Assembly (NCBI RefSeq): GCF_900188115.1
Contig: NZ_FZNW01000015.1
Location: 62,001 to 126,000 of the forward strand
Length of the DNA stretch: 64,000 bases
Reading direction: 5' to 3'
Source: Haloechinothrix alba
GTDB lineage: Bacteria; Actinomycetota; Actinomycetes; Mycobacteriales; Pseudonocardiaceae
The position numbers and the translations under genes are program-made. The notes under the pieces were generated by a model that had not been told where the DNA came from, searched no databases, and saw only the letters and a program-made list of their open reading frames with translations. How positions within the stretch are numbered: the first letter of the stretch is position 1; the number at the start of each line of letters is the position of its first letter. Positions 46,824 to 57,157 of this stretch are shown in pieces.

Positions 46824-47425
46824 TGACTGCTCCTACAACCAACGACGAGCAGACCGCTGCCGCCGCGGGCGGCGAGAGGCCGGTACCGCGGCTCAAGACT
46901 CGGTACAGGGACGAGATCGCGAGCGAGCTTCATGAGCAGTTCGGCTACTCGAACGTGCACCTGATCCCACGACTCACCAAGGTCGTGGTGAACATGGGGA
47001 TCGGGGAGGCAGCGCGAGACGGCAAGCTGATCGAGGGTGCCGTGCGCGACCTCGCTGCCATCACGGGGCAGAAGCCCGAGGTGCGCAAGGCTCGTAAGTC
47101 GATTGCGCAGTTCAAGGTGCGTGAGGGCATGCCCATCGGTGTTCGCGCGACGCTACGCGGGGACAGGATGTGGGAGTTCCTCGACCGGCTGCTGACGATC
47201 GCGCTGCCGCGCATCAGGGATTTCCGGGGGCTGTCCGGCGAGCAGTTCGACGGGCACGGCAACTACACGTTCGGCCTGAGCGAGCAGTCGATGTTCCACG
47301 AACTGAACCCGGATGACATCGATCGTGCTCGCGGCATGAACATCACGGTTGTCACCACGGCGAGCGCCGACGACGAGGGTCGGGCGCTGCTGACCAAGCT
47401 CGGATTCCCGTTCAAGGAGAGCTGA
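46823..47425 (+). CDS. rplE: 50S ribosomal protein L5
   Basis: A 200-residue L5, which binds 5S rRNA. The [33 protein letters not shown] and [15 protein letters not shown] segments are all present. About 20 residues longer at the N-terminus than E. coli L5. Confidence 0.97.
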   Translation: MTAPTTNDEQTAAAAGGERPVPRLKTRYRDEIASELHEQFGYSNVHLIPRLTKVVVNMGIGEAARDGKLIEGAVRDLAAITGQKPEVRKARKSIAQFKVREGMPIGVRATLRGDRMWEFLDRLLTIALPRIRDFRGLSGEQFDGHGNYTFGLSEQSMFHELNPDDIDRARGMNITVVTTASADDEGRALLTKLGFPFKES

Positions 47426-47430
47426 ACGAC

Positions 47431-47616
47431 ATGGCCAAGAAATCGCTGATCGCCAAGGCCGCGCGCAAGCCCAAGTTCTCGGTCCGCGGTTACACGCGGT
47501 GCCAGAAGTGCGGCAGGCCAAGGTCGGTCTATCGCAAGTTCGGGTTGTGCCGTGTGTGCTTCCGCCAGATGGCGCACGCCGGCGAGCTGCCTGGCGTGCA
47601 CAAATCAAGCTGGTAA
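47431..47616 (+). CDS. rpsN: 30S ribosomal protein S14, zinc-binding type Z
   Basis: A 61-residue short S14 with two CxxC pairs (CQKCGRP and CRVCFRQ), so it is the zinc-containing form. Actinobacteria often carry a second, zinc-free S14 elsewhere, which is used under zinc limitation. Confidence 0.96.
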   Translation: MAKKSLIAKAARKPKFSVRGYTRCQKCGRPRSVYRKFGLCRVCFRQMAHAGELPGVHKSSW

Positions 47617-47695
47617 CGACTCCACGTTCGCCACAGGCCTCGGCCGCACCGGGTGTGACCCGGGGAACCAGGGCGAGAAAGGTTGACAGGTCACC

Positions 47696-48094
47696 ATGAC
47701 GATGACCGACCCGATCGCAGACTTCCTGACACGTCTGCGAAACGCGAGTTCGGCGTTCCACGACGAGGTCGTGCTGCCGCATTCCAAACTGAAGGCCAAC
47801 ATCGCCGAGATCCTCAAGCGTGAGGGCTACATCTCGGACTACCGCGACGAAGCAGGCGAGAAGCACAAGAACCTGGTCGTGACGTTGAAGTACGGCCCCA
47901 ACCGCGAGCGCGGTATCGCGGGGCTGCGCCGCGTGTCCAAGCCAGGACTGCGGGTCTACGCGAAGTCGACGGAGATGCCGAAGGTGCTCGGCGGGCTCGG
48001 CGTCGCGATCATCTCGACCTCGTCGGGATTGCAGACCGACCGGCAGGCAATGCGTAACGGTGTGGGCGGGGAAGTCCTCGCCTACGTGTGGTGA
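47696..48094 (+). CDS. rpsH: 30S ribosomal protein S8
   Basis: A 132-residue S8 with [22 protein letters not shown] at the N-terminus and the [29 protein letters not shown]-terminus. In E. coli S8 represses this operon. Confidence 0.97.
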   Translation: MTMTDPIADFLTRLRNASSAFHDEVVLPHSKLKANIAEILKREGYISDYRDEAGEKHKNLVVTLKYGPNRERGIAGLRRVSKPGLRVYAKSTEMPKVLGGLGVAIISTSSGLQTDRQAMRNGVGGEVLAYVW

Positions 48095-48110
48095 GAGAGG
48101 GGAGTCAGGT

Positions 48111-48650
48111 ATGTCCCGTATCGGAAAGCATCCGATCACCGTCCCCTCCGGGGTCGAAGTGTCCATCGACGGCCAGCACGTCGCGGTCAAGGGGCCGAAG
48201 GGCACGCTCGAGCACACCGTTCCCGAGCCGATCAGGGTATCCCGTGCCGAGGACGGCAGCCTCGAGGTGACCCGTCCGGACGACGAGCGCTACTCACGTT
48301 CACTGCACGGCCTCACCCGAACACTGATCAACAACTTGGTTGTCGGTGTCACCGAGGGTTTCGAGAAGAAGCTCGAGATCCACGGTGTGGGATACCGCGT
48401 GCAGGCGAAGGGCTCGGACCTCGAGTTCTCGCTGGGCTTCTCGCACCCGGTGACGGTTCCTGCCCCGGAGGGGATCACCTTCTCGGTGGAGAACCCGACG
48501 AAGTTCTCGGTGTCCGGAATCGACAAGCAGAAGGTCGGCCAGACGGCTGCCGTCATCCGTAAGCTGCGCCGTCCGGATCCGTACAAGGGCAAGGGTGTGC
48601 GCTACGAGGGTGAGCGCATCCGTCGCAAGGTCGGAAAGACGGGTAAGTGA
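48111..48650 (+). CDS. rplF: 50S ribosomal protein L6
   Basis: A 179-residue L6 with [14 protein letters not shown] at the start and [16 protein letters not shown]-type end. ATG 48111 follows GAGGGGAGTCAGGT; the in-frame open region upstream lies within rpsH. Confidence 0.97.
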   Translation: MSRIGKHPITVPSGVEVSIDGQHVAVKGPKGTLEHTVPEPIRVSRAEDGSLEVTRPDDERYSRSLHGLTRTLINNLVVGVTEGFEKKLEIHGVGYRVQAKGSDLEFSLGFSHPVTVPAPEGITFSVENPTKFSVSGIDKQKVGQTAAVIRKLRRPDPYKGKGVRYEGERIRRKVGKTGK

Positions 48651-48652
48651 TC

Positions 48653-49048
48653 ATGAGCGAGACGACGAACAGGAAGCCCGTCGGCAAGGACGTGTCCACC
48701 CGGCGGCGAGTTGCCAAGGCCCGCAGGCACTTCCGGCTCCGCAAGAAGATCAACGGAACGCCCCAGCGGCCGCGCCTTGCGGTGCACCGTTCCTCTCGGC
48801 ACATCACCGTGCAGGTGATCGACGACACGGCCGGTCACACGATGGCCTCGGCGTCGAGCCTGGAAGGCGATGTACGCGAGCTGGCGGGCGACAAGAAGGC
48901 CAAGGCGGCCAAGGTCGGCGAGCTGGTTGCCGACCGTGCCAAGGGCGCAGGCGTCAGCGCTGTCGTGCTCGACCGGGGCGGCAACGACTACCACGGCCGG
49001 ATCGCCGCGTTGGCCGACGCCGCTCGCGAGGCGGGCTTGGAGTTCTAG
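48653..49048 (+). CDS. rplR: 50S ribosomal protein L18
   Basis: A 131-residue L18 that binds 5S r[19 protein letters not shown] and [20 protein letters not shown] are typical. I chose ATG 48653; a GTG at 48647 overlaps the rplF stop (GTGA) and would add two residues, and cannot be excluded. Confidence 0.96.
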   Translation: MSETTNRKPVGKDVSTRRRVAKARRHFRLRKKINGTPQRPRLAVHRSSRHITVQVIDDTAGHTMASASSLEGDVRELAGDKKAKAAKVGELVADRAKGAGVSAVVLDRGGNDYHGRIAALADAAREAGLEF

Positions 49049-49086
49049 ATGTTGTTCAGCAGTATCGATGACGGAAGGAAAGTCTG

Positions 49087-49722
49087 ATGCCGGGACGTAC
49101 CCGAGCTACCGGCGGCCAGGGCGGCCCAGGCAACGACCGCGAGCGCGGTGGTGGCAAGGACCGCAGGGACCGTCGTGACGGCGGCCGCGGCGGGGCGGCC
49201 CAAGAGAAGTCCACGTACCTGGAGCGCGTTGTCGCGATCAACCGCGTAGCCAAGGTGGTCCAGGGAGGTCGGCGTTTCAGCTTCACCGCCCTGGTCGTCG
49301 TGGGTGACGGTGACGGGCACGTCGGCGTCGGCTACGGCAAGGCCAAGGAGGTGCCTTCGGCGATCGCCAAGGGCGTCGAGGAGGCGAAGAAGAACTTCTT
49401 CCGTGTGCCGCGTATCGCTGGCAGCATTCCGCACCCGGCTCAGGGCGAGGCCTCGGCAGGCGTCGTGCTGCTGCGTCCGGCGAGCCCCGGTACCGGAGTC
49501 ATCGCCGGTGGACCGGTCCGTGCGGTGCTCGAGTGCGCCGGCGTGCACGACGTGTTGACCAAGTCGCTGGGTAGCGACAACGCGCTCAATATCGTGCATG
49601 CGACCGTGGACGCGCTCAAGCAGCTGCAGCTTCCGGAGCAGGTGGCTGCCCGTCGGGGCCTGCCGCTCGAGGACGTCGCGCCTGCGCGCATGCTGCGGCA
49701 GCGTGCCGGACAGGAGGTGTGA
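49087..49722 (+). CDS. rpsE: 30S ribosomal protein S5
   Basis: A 211-residue S5, with [21 protein letters not shown], the double-stranded RNA-binding fold [16 protein letters not shown] and ASVGSDNALN-type ending. The first about 38 residues are a Gly/Arg/Asp-rich extension. In other bacteria S5 sites set spectinomycin resistance. Confidence 0.97.
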   Translation: MPGRTRATGGQGGPGNDRERGGGKDRRDRRDGGRGGAAQEKSTYLERVVAINRVAKVVQGGRRFSFTALVVVGDGDGHVGVGYGKAKEVPSAIAKGVEEAKKNFFRVPRIAGSIPHPAQGEASAGVVLLRPASPGTGVIAGGPVRAVLECAGVHDVLTKSLGSDNALNIVHATVDALKQLQLPEQVAARRGLPLEDVAPARMLRQRAGQEV

Positions 49723-49726
49723 CGGC

Positions 49727-49909
49727 ATGGCACAACTCAAGATCACACAGGTGAAGAGCAAGATCGGTGCCAGGCAGAACCATCGCGACACACTACGTAC
49801 GCTCGGTCTGCGCAAGATCCGGCAGTCCGTGGTGCGCGATGACACTCCCGAGGTGCGTGGACTGGTGCACACAGTCAAGCACCTGGTGAAGGTCGAGGAG
49901 GTCGCGTAA
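49727..49909 (+). CDS. rpmD: 50S ribosomal protein L30
   Basis: A 60-residue L30 with the [26 protein letters not shown] segment. ATG 49727; the GAGGTGTGA region provides the site. Its TAA overlaps the rplO ATG. Confidence 0.96.
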   Translation: MAQLKITQVKSKIGARQNHRDTLRTLGLRKIRQSVVRDDTPEVRGLVHTVKHLVKVEEVA

Positions 49910-50367
49910 TGGCCATTAAGATTCACCACCTCCGGCCCGCCCCGGGCGCCAAGACCGACAAGACACGCGTCGGGCGCGGTGAGGCTTCCAAGGGCAAGAC
50001 CGCCGGTCGCGGTATGAAGGGAACCAAGGCGCGTAAGAACGTGCCTGCCGGGTTCGAGGGTGGCCAGATGCCACTCCAGATGCGGCTGCCGAAGCTGCGC
50101 GGCTTCAAGAACCAGTTCCGCACCGAGTACCAGCCCGTCAACGTCGGCGAGATCGCCCGTGCGTTCCCGCAGGGAGGTACGGTCGCTGCGGCCGACCTCG
50201 CGGCGAAGGGCCTCGTGCGCAAGGGCAAGCTGGTCAAGGTCCTCGGGGATGGCGACGTCGCGGGCGTGAAGCTGGACGTCACGGCGGACAAGTTCTCCGC
50301 ATCGGCGCAGTCCAAGCTCGAGTCCGCAGGCGGTTCGGCCACGACGGCCCCGACCCGGACCCGCTGA
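49909..50367 (+). CDS. rplO: 50S ribosomal protein L15
   Basis: A 152-residue L15, with [19 protein letters not shown] and the [19 protein letters not shown] segment. It ends the spc operon before a hairpin. Confidence 0.97.
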   Translation: MAIKIHHLRPAPGAKTDKTRVGRGEASKGKTAGRGMKGTKARKNVPAGFEGGQMPLQMRLPKLRGFKNQFRTEYQPVNVGEIARAFPQGGTVAAADLAAKGLVRKGKLVKVLGDGDVAGVKLDVTADKFSASAQSKLESAGGSATTAPTRTR

Positions 50368-50403
50368 CCCGCCAGTCCCTGGCCGCGACACCCGAGCTCG
50401 AGA

Positions 50404-50442
50404 CGACCCCCTGCTGTGCCCTCCCGCCACGGCAGGGGGTCG
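50404..50442 (+). terminator. Terminator after rplO
   Basis: An 11-bp perfect stem CGACCCCCTGC/GCAGGGGGTCG extended by four pairs (one a G-T), with a 9-base loop. It ends 353 bases before secY. The remaining gap holds the palindrome at 50494 and a possible promoter, but no supportable gene. Confidence 0.75.
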
Positions 50443-50493
50443 CTCCATGCGCACCCCCTTCCCGCCGTCGCGCGTCCGGTGCGCTGCCCGCCG

Positions 50494-50519
50494 TGCACGT
50501 TTAGCGGGCTAACCGTGCA
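50494..50519. repeat. Palindromic element, family member 1
   Basis: TGCACGTTTAGC GG GCTAACCGTGCA: 12-bp arms with one mismatch. It shares the core CGTTTnGC-nn-GCnAAACG with three other elements in the window. It lies past the rplO terminator, upstream of secY. Confidence 0.75.
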
Positions 50520-50628
50520 TCCGGGTCACCGACGAAGGGACCGGTGACGGGATCCGTGCTCGGTTTATAGAGTCGTCGCGGTGCGTACTGAGCCAGCGGT
50601 AAGTACGCGCGCCGATGTGCAGGCTAGC

Positions 50629-50658
50629 TGCACGACGCCCGCGTTCGGCTGTTAGAGT
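50629..50658 (+). promoter_or_regulatory. Candidate secY promoter
   Basis: TGCACG (50629-50634) and TAGAGT (50653-50658), 18 bases apart, 137 bases before the secY start. The -35 box is weak. Confidence 0.35.
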
Positions 50659-50795
50659 CACGAGAGCTCCCCTGGTCACTGTGCCGGGTGTGCCGCTGGC
50701 CAGGCTGCCAGTGAGTATTGCCGTTTCCAGCCGGTGGTAAGCCGGCAGAGCCAATCGCCGGTGTCCCGACCGGCGATGCCGAGGAGGTCTCCCGG

Positions 50796-52103
50796 GTGCT
50801 TAGCGCAATCCGCTCGGCCATCGCCACCCCGGACCTGCGCAGGAAGATCCTGTTCGTCCTCATGATCGTGGCGGCTTATCGGCTCGGTGCGATCATCCCG
50901 GCGCCCGGGGTCTCCTACACTGCTGTGCAGGCTGCCAGGGAGGAACAGGGCGACGATGTCCTGTTCTCGCTCATGGACCTGTTCAGCGGCGGTGCGCTGA
51001 CCCAGCTGTCGATCTTCGCGACCGGCATCATGCCGTACATCACGGCGAGCATCATCGTCCAGCTGCTGACCGTGGTGATTCCGCACTTCGAGCAGCTGAA
51101 GAAGGAAGGTCAGTCGGGTCAGGCCAAGCTGACGCAGTACACCCGGTACCTCGCGCTCGCACTCGCCTGCTTGCAGGCCACCGGCCTCGTCGCGCTCGCG
51201 TCGAGCGGCCAGCTGTTCGGTGGCGTCGAGGATCCCGTCATCCCGGACGACAGCGTCGCGACCACAGCGATGATGGTTCTCGCGATGACGGCCGGTACCG
51301 CGACGATGATGTGGTTCGGTGAGCTCATCACCGAACGCGGCATCGGCAACGGTATGTCGCTGCTGATCTTCCTGAACATTGCCTCGCAGATCCCCATCGA
51401 GGGCGGCAACATCCTGCAGAGTCGCGGGGAGGCCGTCTTTGTCGTCGTCTGTGTGCTGGCTCTTGCGGTGATCACGAGCGTGATCTTCGTCGAGCAGGGA
51501 CAACGTCGAATCCCCGTGCAGTACGCCAAGCGCATGGTCGGCCGCAGGATGTATGGAGGGACGTCGACATACCTGCCGATCAAGGTGAACCAGGCAGGCG
51601 TCATCCCGGTCATCTTCGCGTCCTCCCTGCTGTACCTGCCTGACTTGTTGCAGCGGTTGGCCGCCGAGCAGACGGATGTCACCTGGCTCCAGACATTCAT
51701 TCAAGATCACGTGGTCGATCAGTCGAGTCCGGTGCACATCGCCGGCTACTTCGCGCTGATCATGTTCTTCACGTACTTCTACATCTCGATCACGTTCAAC
51801 GTGGACGACCGCGCGGAAGAGATGAAGAAGTTCGGTGGGTTCGTTCCGGGTATCCGACCGGGCCGTCCGACCGCCGAGTACTTGCGGTTCGTGCTCGGGC
51901 GAATCACGCTGCCCGGGTCGATCTACCTCGGTACTGTGGCCATCCTTCCGAACTTCTTCCTCGCTGTGACGGATCCGGGTCAGAACATCAACTTCCCGTT
52001 CGGCGGCACTGCAGTGCTGATCATGGTGGGCGTCGGGCTCGACACGGTGAAGCAGATCGAAAGCCAGCTGATGCAGCGCAACTATGAAGGGTTCCTCCGA
52101 TGA
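50796..52103 (+). CDS. secY: Preprotein translocase subunit SecY
   Basis: The 10-helix channel of the Sec translocon. 435 residues; N-terminal [21 protein letters not shown], the [11 protein letters not shown] loop after helix 1, [15 protein letters not shown], the [25 protein letters not shown] cytoplasmic loop, and [21 protein letters not shown] 50796 follows GAGGAGG at 50781; the longer open frame has no support. Overlaps adk by four bases. Confidence 0.97.
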   Translation: MLSAIRSAIATPDLRRKILFVLMIVAAYRLGAIIPAPGVSYTAVQAAREEQGDDVLFSLMDLFSGGALTQLSIFATGIMPYITASIIVQLLTVVIPHFEQLKKEGQSGQAKLTQYTRYLALALACLQATGLVALASSGQLFGGVEDPVIPDDSVATTAMMVLAMTAGTATMMWFGELITERGIGNGMSLLIFLNIASQIPIEGGNILQSRGEAVFVVVCVLALAVITSVIFVEQGQRRIPVQYAKRMVGRRMYGGTSTYLPIKVNQAGVIPVIFASSLLYLPDLLQRLAAEQTDVTWLQTFIQDHVVDQSSPVHIAGYFALIMFFTYFYISITFNVDDRAEEMKKFGGFVPGIRPGRPTAEYLRFVLGRITLPGSIYLGTVAILPNFFLAVTDPGQNINFPFGGTAVLIMVGVGLDTVKQIESQLMQRNYEGFLR

Positions 52104-52663
52104 CGCGTCTTGTTCTGGTCGGTCCCCCGGGAGCGGGTAAGGGCACGCAGGCCGCGGCTCTCTCCCGCAAGCTCGGGATTCCGCACATCTCGACAGGCGA
52201 CCTGTTCCGGGTGCACGTGGGGGAGGAAACCGAGCTCGGCCGTGAAGCCAAGAGCTACATGGACGCAGGTGAGCTGGTACCGGACAGCGTGACGAACGGC
52301 ATGGTCCGGCAGCGGCTCAACGAGAGCGATGCGCGGCACGGCTTCCTGCTGGACGGTTTCCCGCGCAACACCGCGCAGGCAGCCGAACTGGAAGACATGC
52401 TCGCCGAGCAGGGTGTGAAGTTGGATGCAGTCGTCGAGCTCAAGGTCGACACCGAGGAGGTCGTCCAGCGCTTGCTGGCCCGTGGCCGCACGGACGACAC
52501 GGAAGACGTCATCCGCAATCGGCAGAACGTCTACCACACCGAGACCGCTCCGCTGCTCGAGTACTACGCCGATCGGCTCGTCACGATCGACGGCTCCGGC
52601 GAGATCGACGAGATCTCCGCGCGGGCACTGGACGCGCTGAACGCGTTCACCGGCGGTTCATGA
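52100..52663 (+). CDS. adk: Adenylate kinase
   Basis: Converts ATP + AMP to 2 ADP. 187 residues with P-loop GPPGAGKGT (about 8-16), the DGFPRN AMP-binding segment and a short LID (RGRTDDT). It is the short-LID type, like the M. tuberculosis enzyme. Overlaps secY and map by four bases. Confidence 0.97.
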   Translation: MTRLVLVGPPGAGKGTQAAALSRKLGIPHISTGDLFRVHVGEETELGREAKSYMDAGELVPDSVTNGMVRQRLNESDARHGFLLDGFPRNTAQAAELEDMLAEQGVKLDAVVELKVDTEEVVQRLLARGRTDDTEDVIRNRQNVYHTETAPLLEYYADRLVTIDGSGEIDEISARALDALNAFTGGS

Positions 52664-53496
52664 TCTCCCGCTTTCTGCGCCTTCTCCGTGCTCGGCGACG
52701 TGGGCCGGGCGTCGAGATCAAGACACCGGACGAGCTCGACGCGATGCGCGCTGCCGGGCTGATCGTGGCGCGAACACTCAGTGCGGTGCAGGAGACCGCC
52801 CGGCCCGGTGTGAGTACCGCGGAGCTCGACGAGCTGGCCGAGCAGAGTATCCGTGACGCCGGGGCCGTGCCTGCGTTCAAGGGTTACCACGGATTCCCCG
52901 GCTCGATCTGCGCTTCGGTCAACGAGCAGGTTGTGCACGGTATACCGGATACGGATGCCGTTCTTCGCGACGGCGACCTCCTGTCGGTCGATTGTGGTGC
53001 CGTGCTGGACGGTTGGTACGGCGATGCAGCGGTCACGATCGCACTCGGTGAGACGTCCGAGGCCGACCGGGCGCTGTCGGAGCGAACGCGGCAAGCCATG
53101 CTCGCCGGGGTCGACGCGGCCCGAGCAGGCTCGCGTCTGACCGATATCTCCCATGCCGTACAGCGATCGGTTGAACAGGCACGTAGCGCGGACGCAGCGG
53201 CGTACGGGCTGGTCACCGAGTACGGCGGCCATGGAATCGGCCGCGCGATGCACATGGACCCGTTCCTGCCGAACGCGGGCCGCCGGGGAAAGGGACCGAG
53301 GCTGGAGCCGGGGATGGCGCTGGCGATCGAACCGATGTTGACCGGCGCGTCAGCCGAAACGGTAGAGCTCGATGACGGCTGGACGGTCGTGACCTCGGAC
53401 AACTCCCGCGCTGCTCACTGGGAACACACGGTAGCGATCACGACGGACGGCCCCTGGGTTCTCACCACGCTCGAGGATGCACGGTTAGCCTGCTAA
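52660..53496 (+). CDS. map: Methionine aminopeptidase type I
   Basis: Removes the initiator Met. 278 residues, with the five metal ligands in DxxxxxDA spacing: [26 protein letters not shown] and WEHT. A short basic N-terminal extension precedes the catalytic domain. Its stop codon lies inside palindrome member 2. Confidence 0.95.
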   Translation: MISRFLRLLRARRRGPGVEIKTPDELDAMRAAGLIVARTLSAVQETARPGVSTAELDELAEQSIRDAGAVPAFKGYHGFPGSICASVNEQVVHGIPDTDAVLRDGDLLSVDCGAVLDGWYGDAAVTIALGETSEADRALSERTRQAMLAGVDAARAGSRLTDISHAVQRSVEQARSADAAAYGLVTEYGGHGIGRAMHMDPFLPNAGRRGKGPRLEPGMALAIEPMLTGASAETVELDDGWTVVTSDNSRAAHWEHTVAITTDGPWVLTTLEDARLAC

Positions 53497-53503
53497 ACGT
53501 GCG
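53478..53503. repeat. Palindromic element, family member 2, spanning the map stop codon
   Basis: TGCACGGTTAGC CT GCTAAACGTGCG: 12-bp arms, with one mismatch and one terminal G-T pair, same core as the other members. The TAA stop codon of map lies within the right arm, so it may act as a terminator. Confidence 0.75.
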
Positions 53504-53522
53504 GGCCGGCAGCGGTAGCTGG

Positions 53523-53528
53523 TAGAGT
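53523..53528 (+). promoter_or_regulatory. Candidate -10 box for infA
   Basis: TAGAGT in the 262-base gap between map and infA, the same hexamer as before secY. The -35 region (TGCGGG, 17 bases upstream) is weak. A second box, TACACT near 53606, also lies in the gap. Confidence 0.25.
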
Positions 53529-53758
53529 TGCCCTGCTCAGCGAGCCAGCGGACGGCGTAGGGTTACCAGAACGTGCCCCGGATGCCCCGTCCGCGGCACG
53601 GTTGCGTACACTTGGTATTTGGCGTGCCGATCACGCCGGTTCCGACCTGCTCGTGAAATCCCTCGCGAACATGGCTCACAGGAGCCGGGGTGGTGTGCGT
53701 GCCACATGATGACAATAGCAACCACATACTGCTCAACTAATCACGAAACGCGGAGGAC

Positions 53759-53980
53759 ATGGGCAAGAAGGACGGGGCCATCGAGGTCGAAGGCCGCGTG
53801 ATCGAACCGCTCCCCAACGCGATGTTCCGCGTCGAGTTGGAGAACGGCCATCAGGTCCTTGCACACATCAGCGGCAAGATGCGGCAGCACTACATCCGTA
53901 TCCTGCCCGAGGACAAGGTAGTCGTAGAGCTTTCGCCTTACGACTTGTCGCGCGGTCGGATTGTCTACCGCTACAAGTGA
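53759..53980 (+). CDS. infA: Translation initiation factor IF-1
   Basis: A 73-residue OB-fold protein that occupies the A site during initiation. [28 protein letters not shown] is typical. Strong GGAGGAC site right before the ATG. Confidence 0.97.
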   Translation: MGKKDGAIEVEGRVIEPLPNAMFRVELENGHQVLAHISGKMRQHYIRILPEDKVVVELSPYDLSRGRIVYRYK

Positions 53981-54054
53981 TCACGGCGAGCTTGATGAGG
54001 GGACGGCTCCATCACGGGGCTGACACGGACACCACAAGCAGGAGAGCAGCAGAC

Positions 54055-54168
54055 GTGAAGGTAAGGCCGAGCGTCAAGCGGATCTGCGCCAAGTGCCAGA
54101 TCGTCCGGCGACACGGGCGCATCATGGTGATTTGCGACAACCTGCGGCACAAGCAGCGGCAGGGCTGA
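54055..54168 (+). CDS. rpmJ: 50S ribosomal protein L36
   Basis: A 37-residue L36 with three cysteines and a histidine ([14 protein letters not shown]) for zinc. GTG start after CAGGAGAGCAG. Zinc-containing type; a zinc-free copy may exist elsewhere. Confidence 0.95.
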   Translation: MKVRPSVKRICAKCQIVRRHGRIMVICDNLRHKQRQG

Positions 54169-54224
54169 TCACCAGGCACTGGTGGAGAACGGCGACGACA
54201 ACTCCATGACGCCTCCCCGCACCT

Positions 54225-54243
54225 GCTGTGACGACGTCACAGC
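54225..54243. promoter_or_regulatory. Perfect 9-bp palindrome in the rpmJ-rpsM gap
   Basis: GCTGTGACG-A-CGTCACAGC in the 204-base intercistronic gap, the only long spacer of this operon. It resembles a TGTGA-N5-TCACA half-site pair, one base shorter than a classic CRP site. Function unknown. Confidence 0.45.
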
Positions 54244-54372
54244 GCACCCCCGGGAACTTCAGGCCGGGGCCGGGACACCGCAGGCGAGAGCAGGCGGTGG
54301 GACACGCGAGTCGGTCCCGGAACGGGCGGGGAGAAGACCTGAAGTACAAGATAATGAGGAGCGGAAAGGCCA

Positions 54373-54747
54373 ATGGCACGACTCGCAGGCGTTGACCTCC
54401 CCCGCGAAAAGCGGTTGGAGATCGCGCTCACGTATATCTACGGGATCGGCCGTACCCGCGCCAAGGACGTGGTCTCGGCGACGGGCGTCAACCCCGACAC
54501 TCGGGTGAAGGACGTCACCGACGAGGACCTGGTCAAGCTGCGGGACTACATCGAAGACAACTTCAGGGTTGAAGGCGACCTCCGTCGCGAGGTAAACGCG
54601 GATATCCGCCGGAAGATCGAGATCGGTTGCTACGAAGGCCTCCGTTGGCGGCGCGGTCTGCCGGTGCGCGGCCAGCGCACGAAGACCAATGCGCGCACGC
54701 GTAAGGGCCCGAAGAAGACCGTCGCAGGTAAGAAGAAGGCCAGGTAA
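54373..54747 (+). CDS. rpsM: 30S ribosomal protein S13
   Basis: A 124-residue S13 in the small-subunit head. [21 protein letters not shown] and [25 protein letters not shown] are typical. Good GAGGAGCGG site before the ATG. Confidence 0.97.
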   Translation: MARLAGVDLPREKRLEIALTYIYGIGRTRAKDVVSATGVNPDTRVKDVTDEDLVKLRDYIEDNFRVEGDLRREVNADIRRKIEIGCYEGLRWRRGLPVRGQRTKTNARTRKGPKKTVAGKKKAR

Positions 54748-54779
54748 CCGTGAGCGGGCAAGGCAGGAAGGTCGTGCGC

Positions 54780-54935
54780 ATGGCTCGTGGCCAGCAACGC
54801 CACGGATCATGCATGTCCGCGAAGGCGCTCTATGCGCGCCCGTTGGCCTTGCGCCAGCTTTATACCGATGCCGGCACCGTGATCCGGCGCGGCCAGCGCG
54901 AAGCCGCGGCCGCCTACCAGGAGAACTCGCGCTAA
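54780..54935 (+). CDS. Unrecognised small ORF between rpsM and rpsK
   Basis: I recognise no family. The reading frame gives 51 residues from ATG 54780 (site AGGAAGG at 54765), or 61 residues from GTG 54750, three bases after the rpsM stop. The product is basic (10 Arg), Gln/Ala-rich, with one Cys, and ends ENSR. Its stop is followed directly by GAGGAGTC, the rpsK site. In the actinobacterial operons I know, rpsM and rpsK are adjacent with a short gap, so this is unexpected. It may be a real operon gene or a spacer with chance coding. Confidence 0.45.
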   Translation: MARGQQRHGSCMSAKALYARPLALRQLYTDAGTVIRRGQREAAAAYQENSR

Positions 54936-54949
54936 GAGGAGTCGCAGTA

Positions 54950-55354
54950 ATGCCACCGAAGTCTCGCGCGTCGGGCGCCAAGAAGGTCCGGCGCAAGGAG
55001 AAAAAGAATGTAGCGCATGGCCATGCGCACATCAAGAGCACTTTCAATAACACCATTGTGTCCATCACCGACCCGGGCGGTGCGGTGATCTCGTGGGCCT
55101 CGTCCGGGCATGTCGGGTTCAAGGGTTCGCGGAAGTCGACGCCGTTCGCTGCGCAGATGGCGGCGGAGAACGCCGCGCGTAAGGCAGCAGAGCACGGGAT
55201 GAAGAAGGTGGACGTGTTCGTCAAGGGACCTGGTTCCGGCCGGGAGACCGCGATTCGTTCGCTGCAGGCCGCCGGTCTCGAGGTCGGCACCATCCAGGAC
55301 GTGACCCCGCAGCCGCACAACGGCTGCCGCCCGCCGAAGCGGCGCAGGGTCTGA
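54950..55354 (+). CDS. rpsK: 30S ribosomal protein S11
   Basis: A 134-residue S11 in the platform of the small subunit. [22 protein letters not shown] and the [13 protein letters not shown] end are typical. I chose ATG 54950, after GAGGAGTCGCAGT; the frame is open upstream of it. Confidence 0.97.
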   Translation: MPPKSRASGAKKVRRKEKKNVAHGHAHIKSTFNNTIVSITDPGGAVISWASSGHVGFKGSRKSTPFAAQMAAENAARKAAEHGMKKVDVFVKGPGSGRETAIRSLQAAGLEVGTIQDVTPQPHNGCRPPKRRRV

Positions 55355-55378
55355 CGAGGTCGGGGAGGAGTAATAGTC

Positions 55379-55984
55379 ATGGCTCGATACACCGGACCCG
55401 CGACCAGGAAGTCCCGTCGCCTCAAGGTTGATCTCGTCGGTGGTGACCAAGCATTCGAGCGTCGTCCCTACCCGCCGGGGCAGCATGGCCGGGGCAGGAT
55501 CAAGGAGAGCGAGTACCTGCTGCAGCTGCAGGAGAAGCAGAAGGCTCGCTTCACGTACGGCGTGCTGGAGCGTCAGTTCCGTCGCTACTACGAAGAGGCT
55601 GTGCGTCGGCAGGGCAAGACCGGTGAGAACCTGCTGCAGATCCTCGAATCGCGGCTGGACAACGTTGTGTACCGCGCGGGTATCGCGCGCACGCGTCGTC
55701 AGGCGCGGCAGTTGGTCAGCCACGGTCACTTCCTTGTCAACGGCGAGAAGGTGAACATCCCCAGCTACCGGGTGACGAAGTTCGACATCATCGACGTGCG
55801 CGCGAAGTCGCTGTCGATGCTGCCGTTCGTAGCCGCGAAGGAATCCTTCGGTGACCGGCCCATCCCGGGTTGGTTGCAGGTCGTTCCGTCGAACCTGCGG
55901 GTGCTCGTGCACCAGCTGCCCGAGCGCGCTCAGATCGACGTTCCCGTGCAGGAACAGCTGATCGTTGAGCTCTACTCGAAGTGA
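55379..55984 (+). CDS. rpsD: 30S ribosomal protein S4
   Basis: A 201-residue S4, which binds 16S rRNA early and regulates the alpha operon in other bacteria. RQARQLVSHGHFLVNGEKVNIPS is the S4 RNA-binding domain. Cysteine-free (no zinc finger) type. Site GGGGAGGAG before the ATG. Confidence 0.97.
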   Translation: MARYTGPATRKSRRLKVDLVGGDQAFERRPYPPGQHGRGRIKESEYLLQLQEKQKARFTYGVLERQFRRYYEEAVRRQGKTGENLLQILESRLDNVVYRAGIARTRRQARQLVSHGHFLVNGEKVNIPSYRVTKFDIIDVRAKSLSMLPFVAAKESFGDRPIPGWLQVVPSNLRVLVHQLPERAQIDVPVQEQLIVELYSK

Positions 55985-56074
55985 TCCGGCGGCCTCTCGG
56001 CCGGGACCTCGAGTTGCGTCAATAAAGGAATCCGGCGTCATATAGCGGTCGCCGGCAGGAAAGGAAGATCGACA

Positions 56075-57157
56075 GTGCTGATTTCCCAGCGCCCGGGGCT
56101 GTCCGAGGAGACAGTCACCGAGACCCGTTCCCGGTTCACGCTCGAGCCGCTCGAGCCCGGATTCGGCTACACACTCGGCAACTCGATACGTCGTACGTTG
56201 CTGTCGTCGATTCCCGGCGCAGCGGTGACGAGCATCCGTATCGACGGTGTGCTGCACGAGTTCTCCACGGTTCCTGGTGTGAAGGAAGATGTGACCGACA
56301 TCATCCTCAATGTCAAGGAGCTCGTCGTGTCCTCCGAAGAGGACGAGCCGGTGACGATGTACCTGCGCAAGCAGGGGCCGGGTGAGGTGACCGCAGCGGA
56401 CATCGTGCCGTCGGCCGGTGTCACCGTGCACAACCCGGACCTGCACATCGCCTCGCTGAACGCGAAGGGCAAGCTCGAGGTCGAGCTCGTCGTGGAGCGT
56501 GGCCGTGGCTACGTGCCCGCTATGCAGAACAAGCAGGCAGGCGCGGAGATCGGCAGGATTCCGGTGGATTCGATCTACTCACCGGTGCTGAAGGTGACCT
56601 ACAAGGTCGAGGCCACGCGTGTGGAGCAGCGCACCGACTTCGACAAGCTGATCCTGGATGTGGAAACCAAGCCGTCCATCACGCCGCGCGACGCTGTGGC
56701 GTCGGCGGGTAGGACGCTGGTGGAGCTGTTCGGGTTGGCGCGCGAGCTCAATGTCGATGCCGAGGGCATCGAGATCGGTCCGTCCCCGCAAGAGGCGGAC
56801 ACGATCGCCGCGTACGCGATGCCGATCGAGGACCTCGACCTCACGGTCCGGTCCTACAACTGCCTCAAGCGGGAAGGGATCCACACCGTTGGTGAGCTGG
56901 TCTCACGTAGCGAGGCAGACCTTCTCGACATCCGGAACTTCGGCGCCAAGTCGATCGACGAGGTCAAGATGAAGCTTGTCGGTCTGGGACTCGCTCTCAA
57001 GGACAGCCCCCCCGGGTTCGACCCGAGCGCGGCGGCTGCGAACTACGAGGGTGAGAGCTGGTCCGAGGACAGTTTCGAGGGGATCTCGGACGTCGACGAG
57101 ATTTCTGAAAACGGCCACGATGACGGCCAGGACTACGCAGAGACGGAGCAGCTGTAA
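56075..57157 (+). CDS. rpoA: RNA polymerase alpha subunit
   Basis: A 360-residue alpha subunit with the N-terminal assembly domain ([25 protein letters not shown]) and the C-terminal UP-element-binding domain ([25 protein letters not shown]), plus an acidic tail. GTG start after AGGAAAGGAAG. Confidence 0.97.
   Translation: MLISQRPGLSEETVTETRSRFTLEPLEPGFGYTLGNSIRRTLLSSIPGAAVTSIRIDGVLHEFSTVPGVKEDVTDIILNVKELVVSSEEDEPVTMYLRKQGPGEVTAADIVPSAGVTVHNPDLHIASLNAKGKLEVELVVERGRGYVPAMQNKQAGAEIGRIPVDSIYSPVLKVTYKVEATRVEQRTDFDKLILDVETKPSITPRDAVASAGRTLVELFGLARELNVDAEGIEIGPSPQEADTIAAYAMPIEDLDLTVRSYNCLKREGIHTVGELVSRSEADLLDIRNFGAKSIDEVKMKLVGLGLALKDSPPGFDPSAAAANYEGESWSEDSFEGISDVDEISENGHDDGQDYAETEQL

Noticed and set aside
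54225-54243. Reading the palindrome as a standard CRP site
   Set aside because: The spacing between TGTGA and TCACA is five rather than six bases, so it is reported only as an unassigned palindrome.
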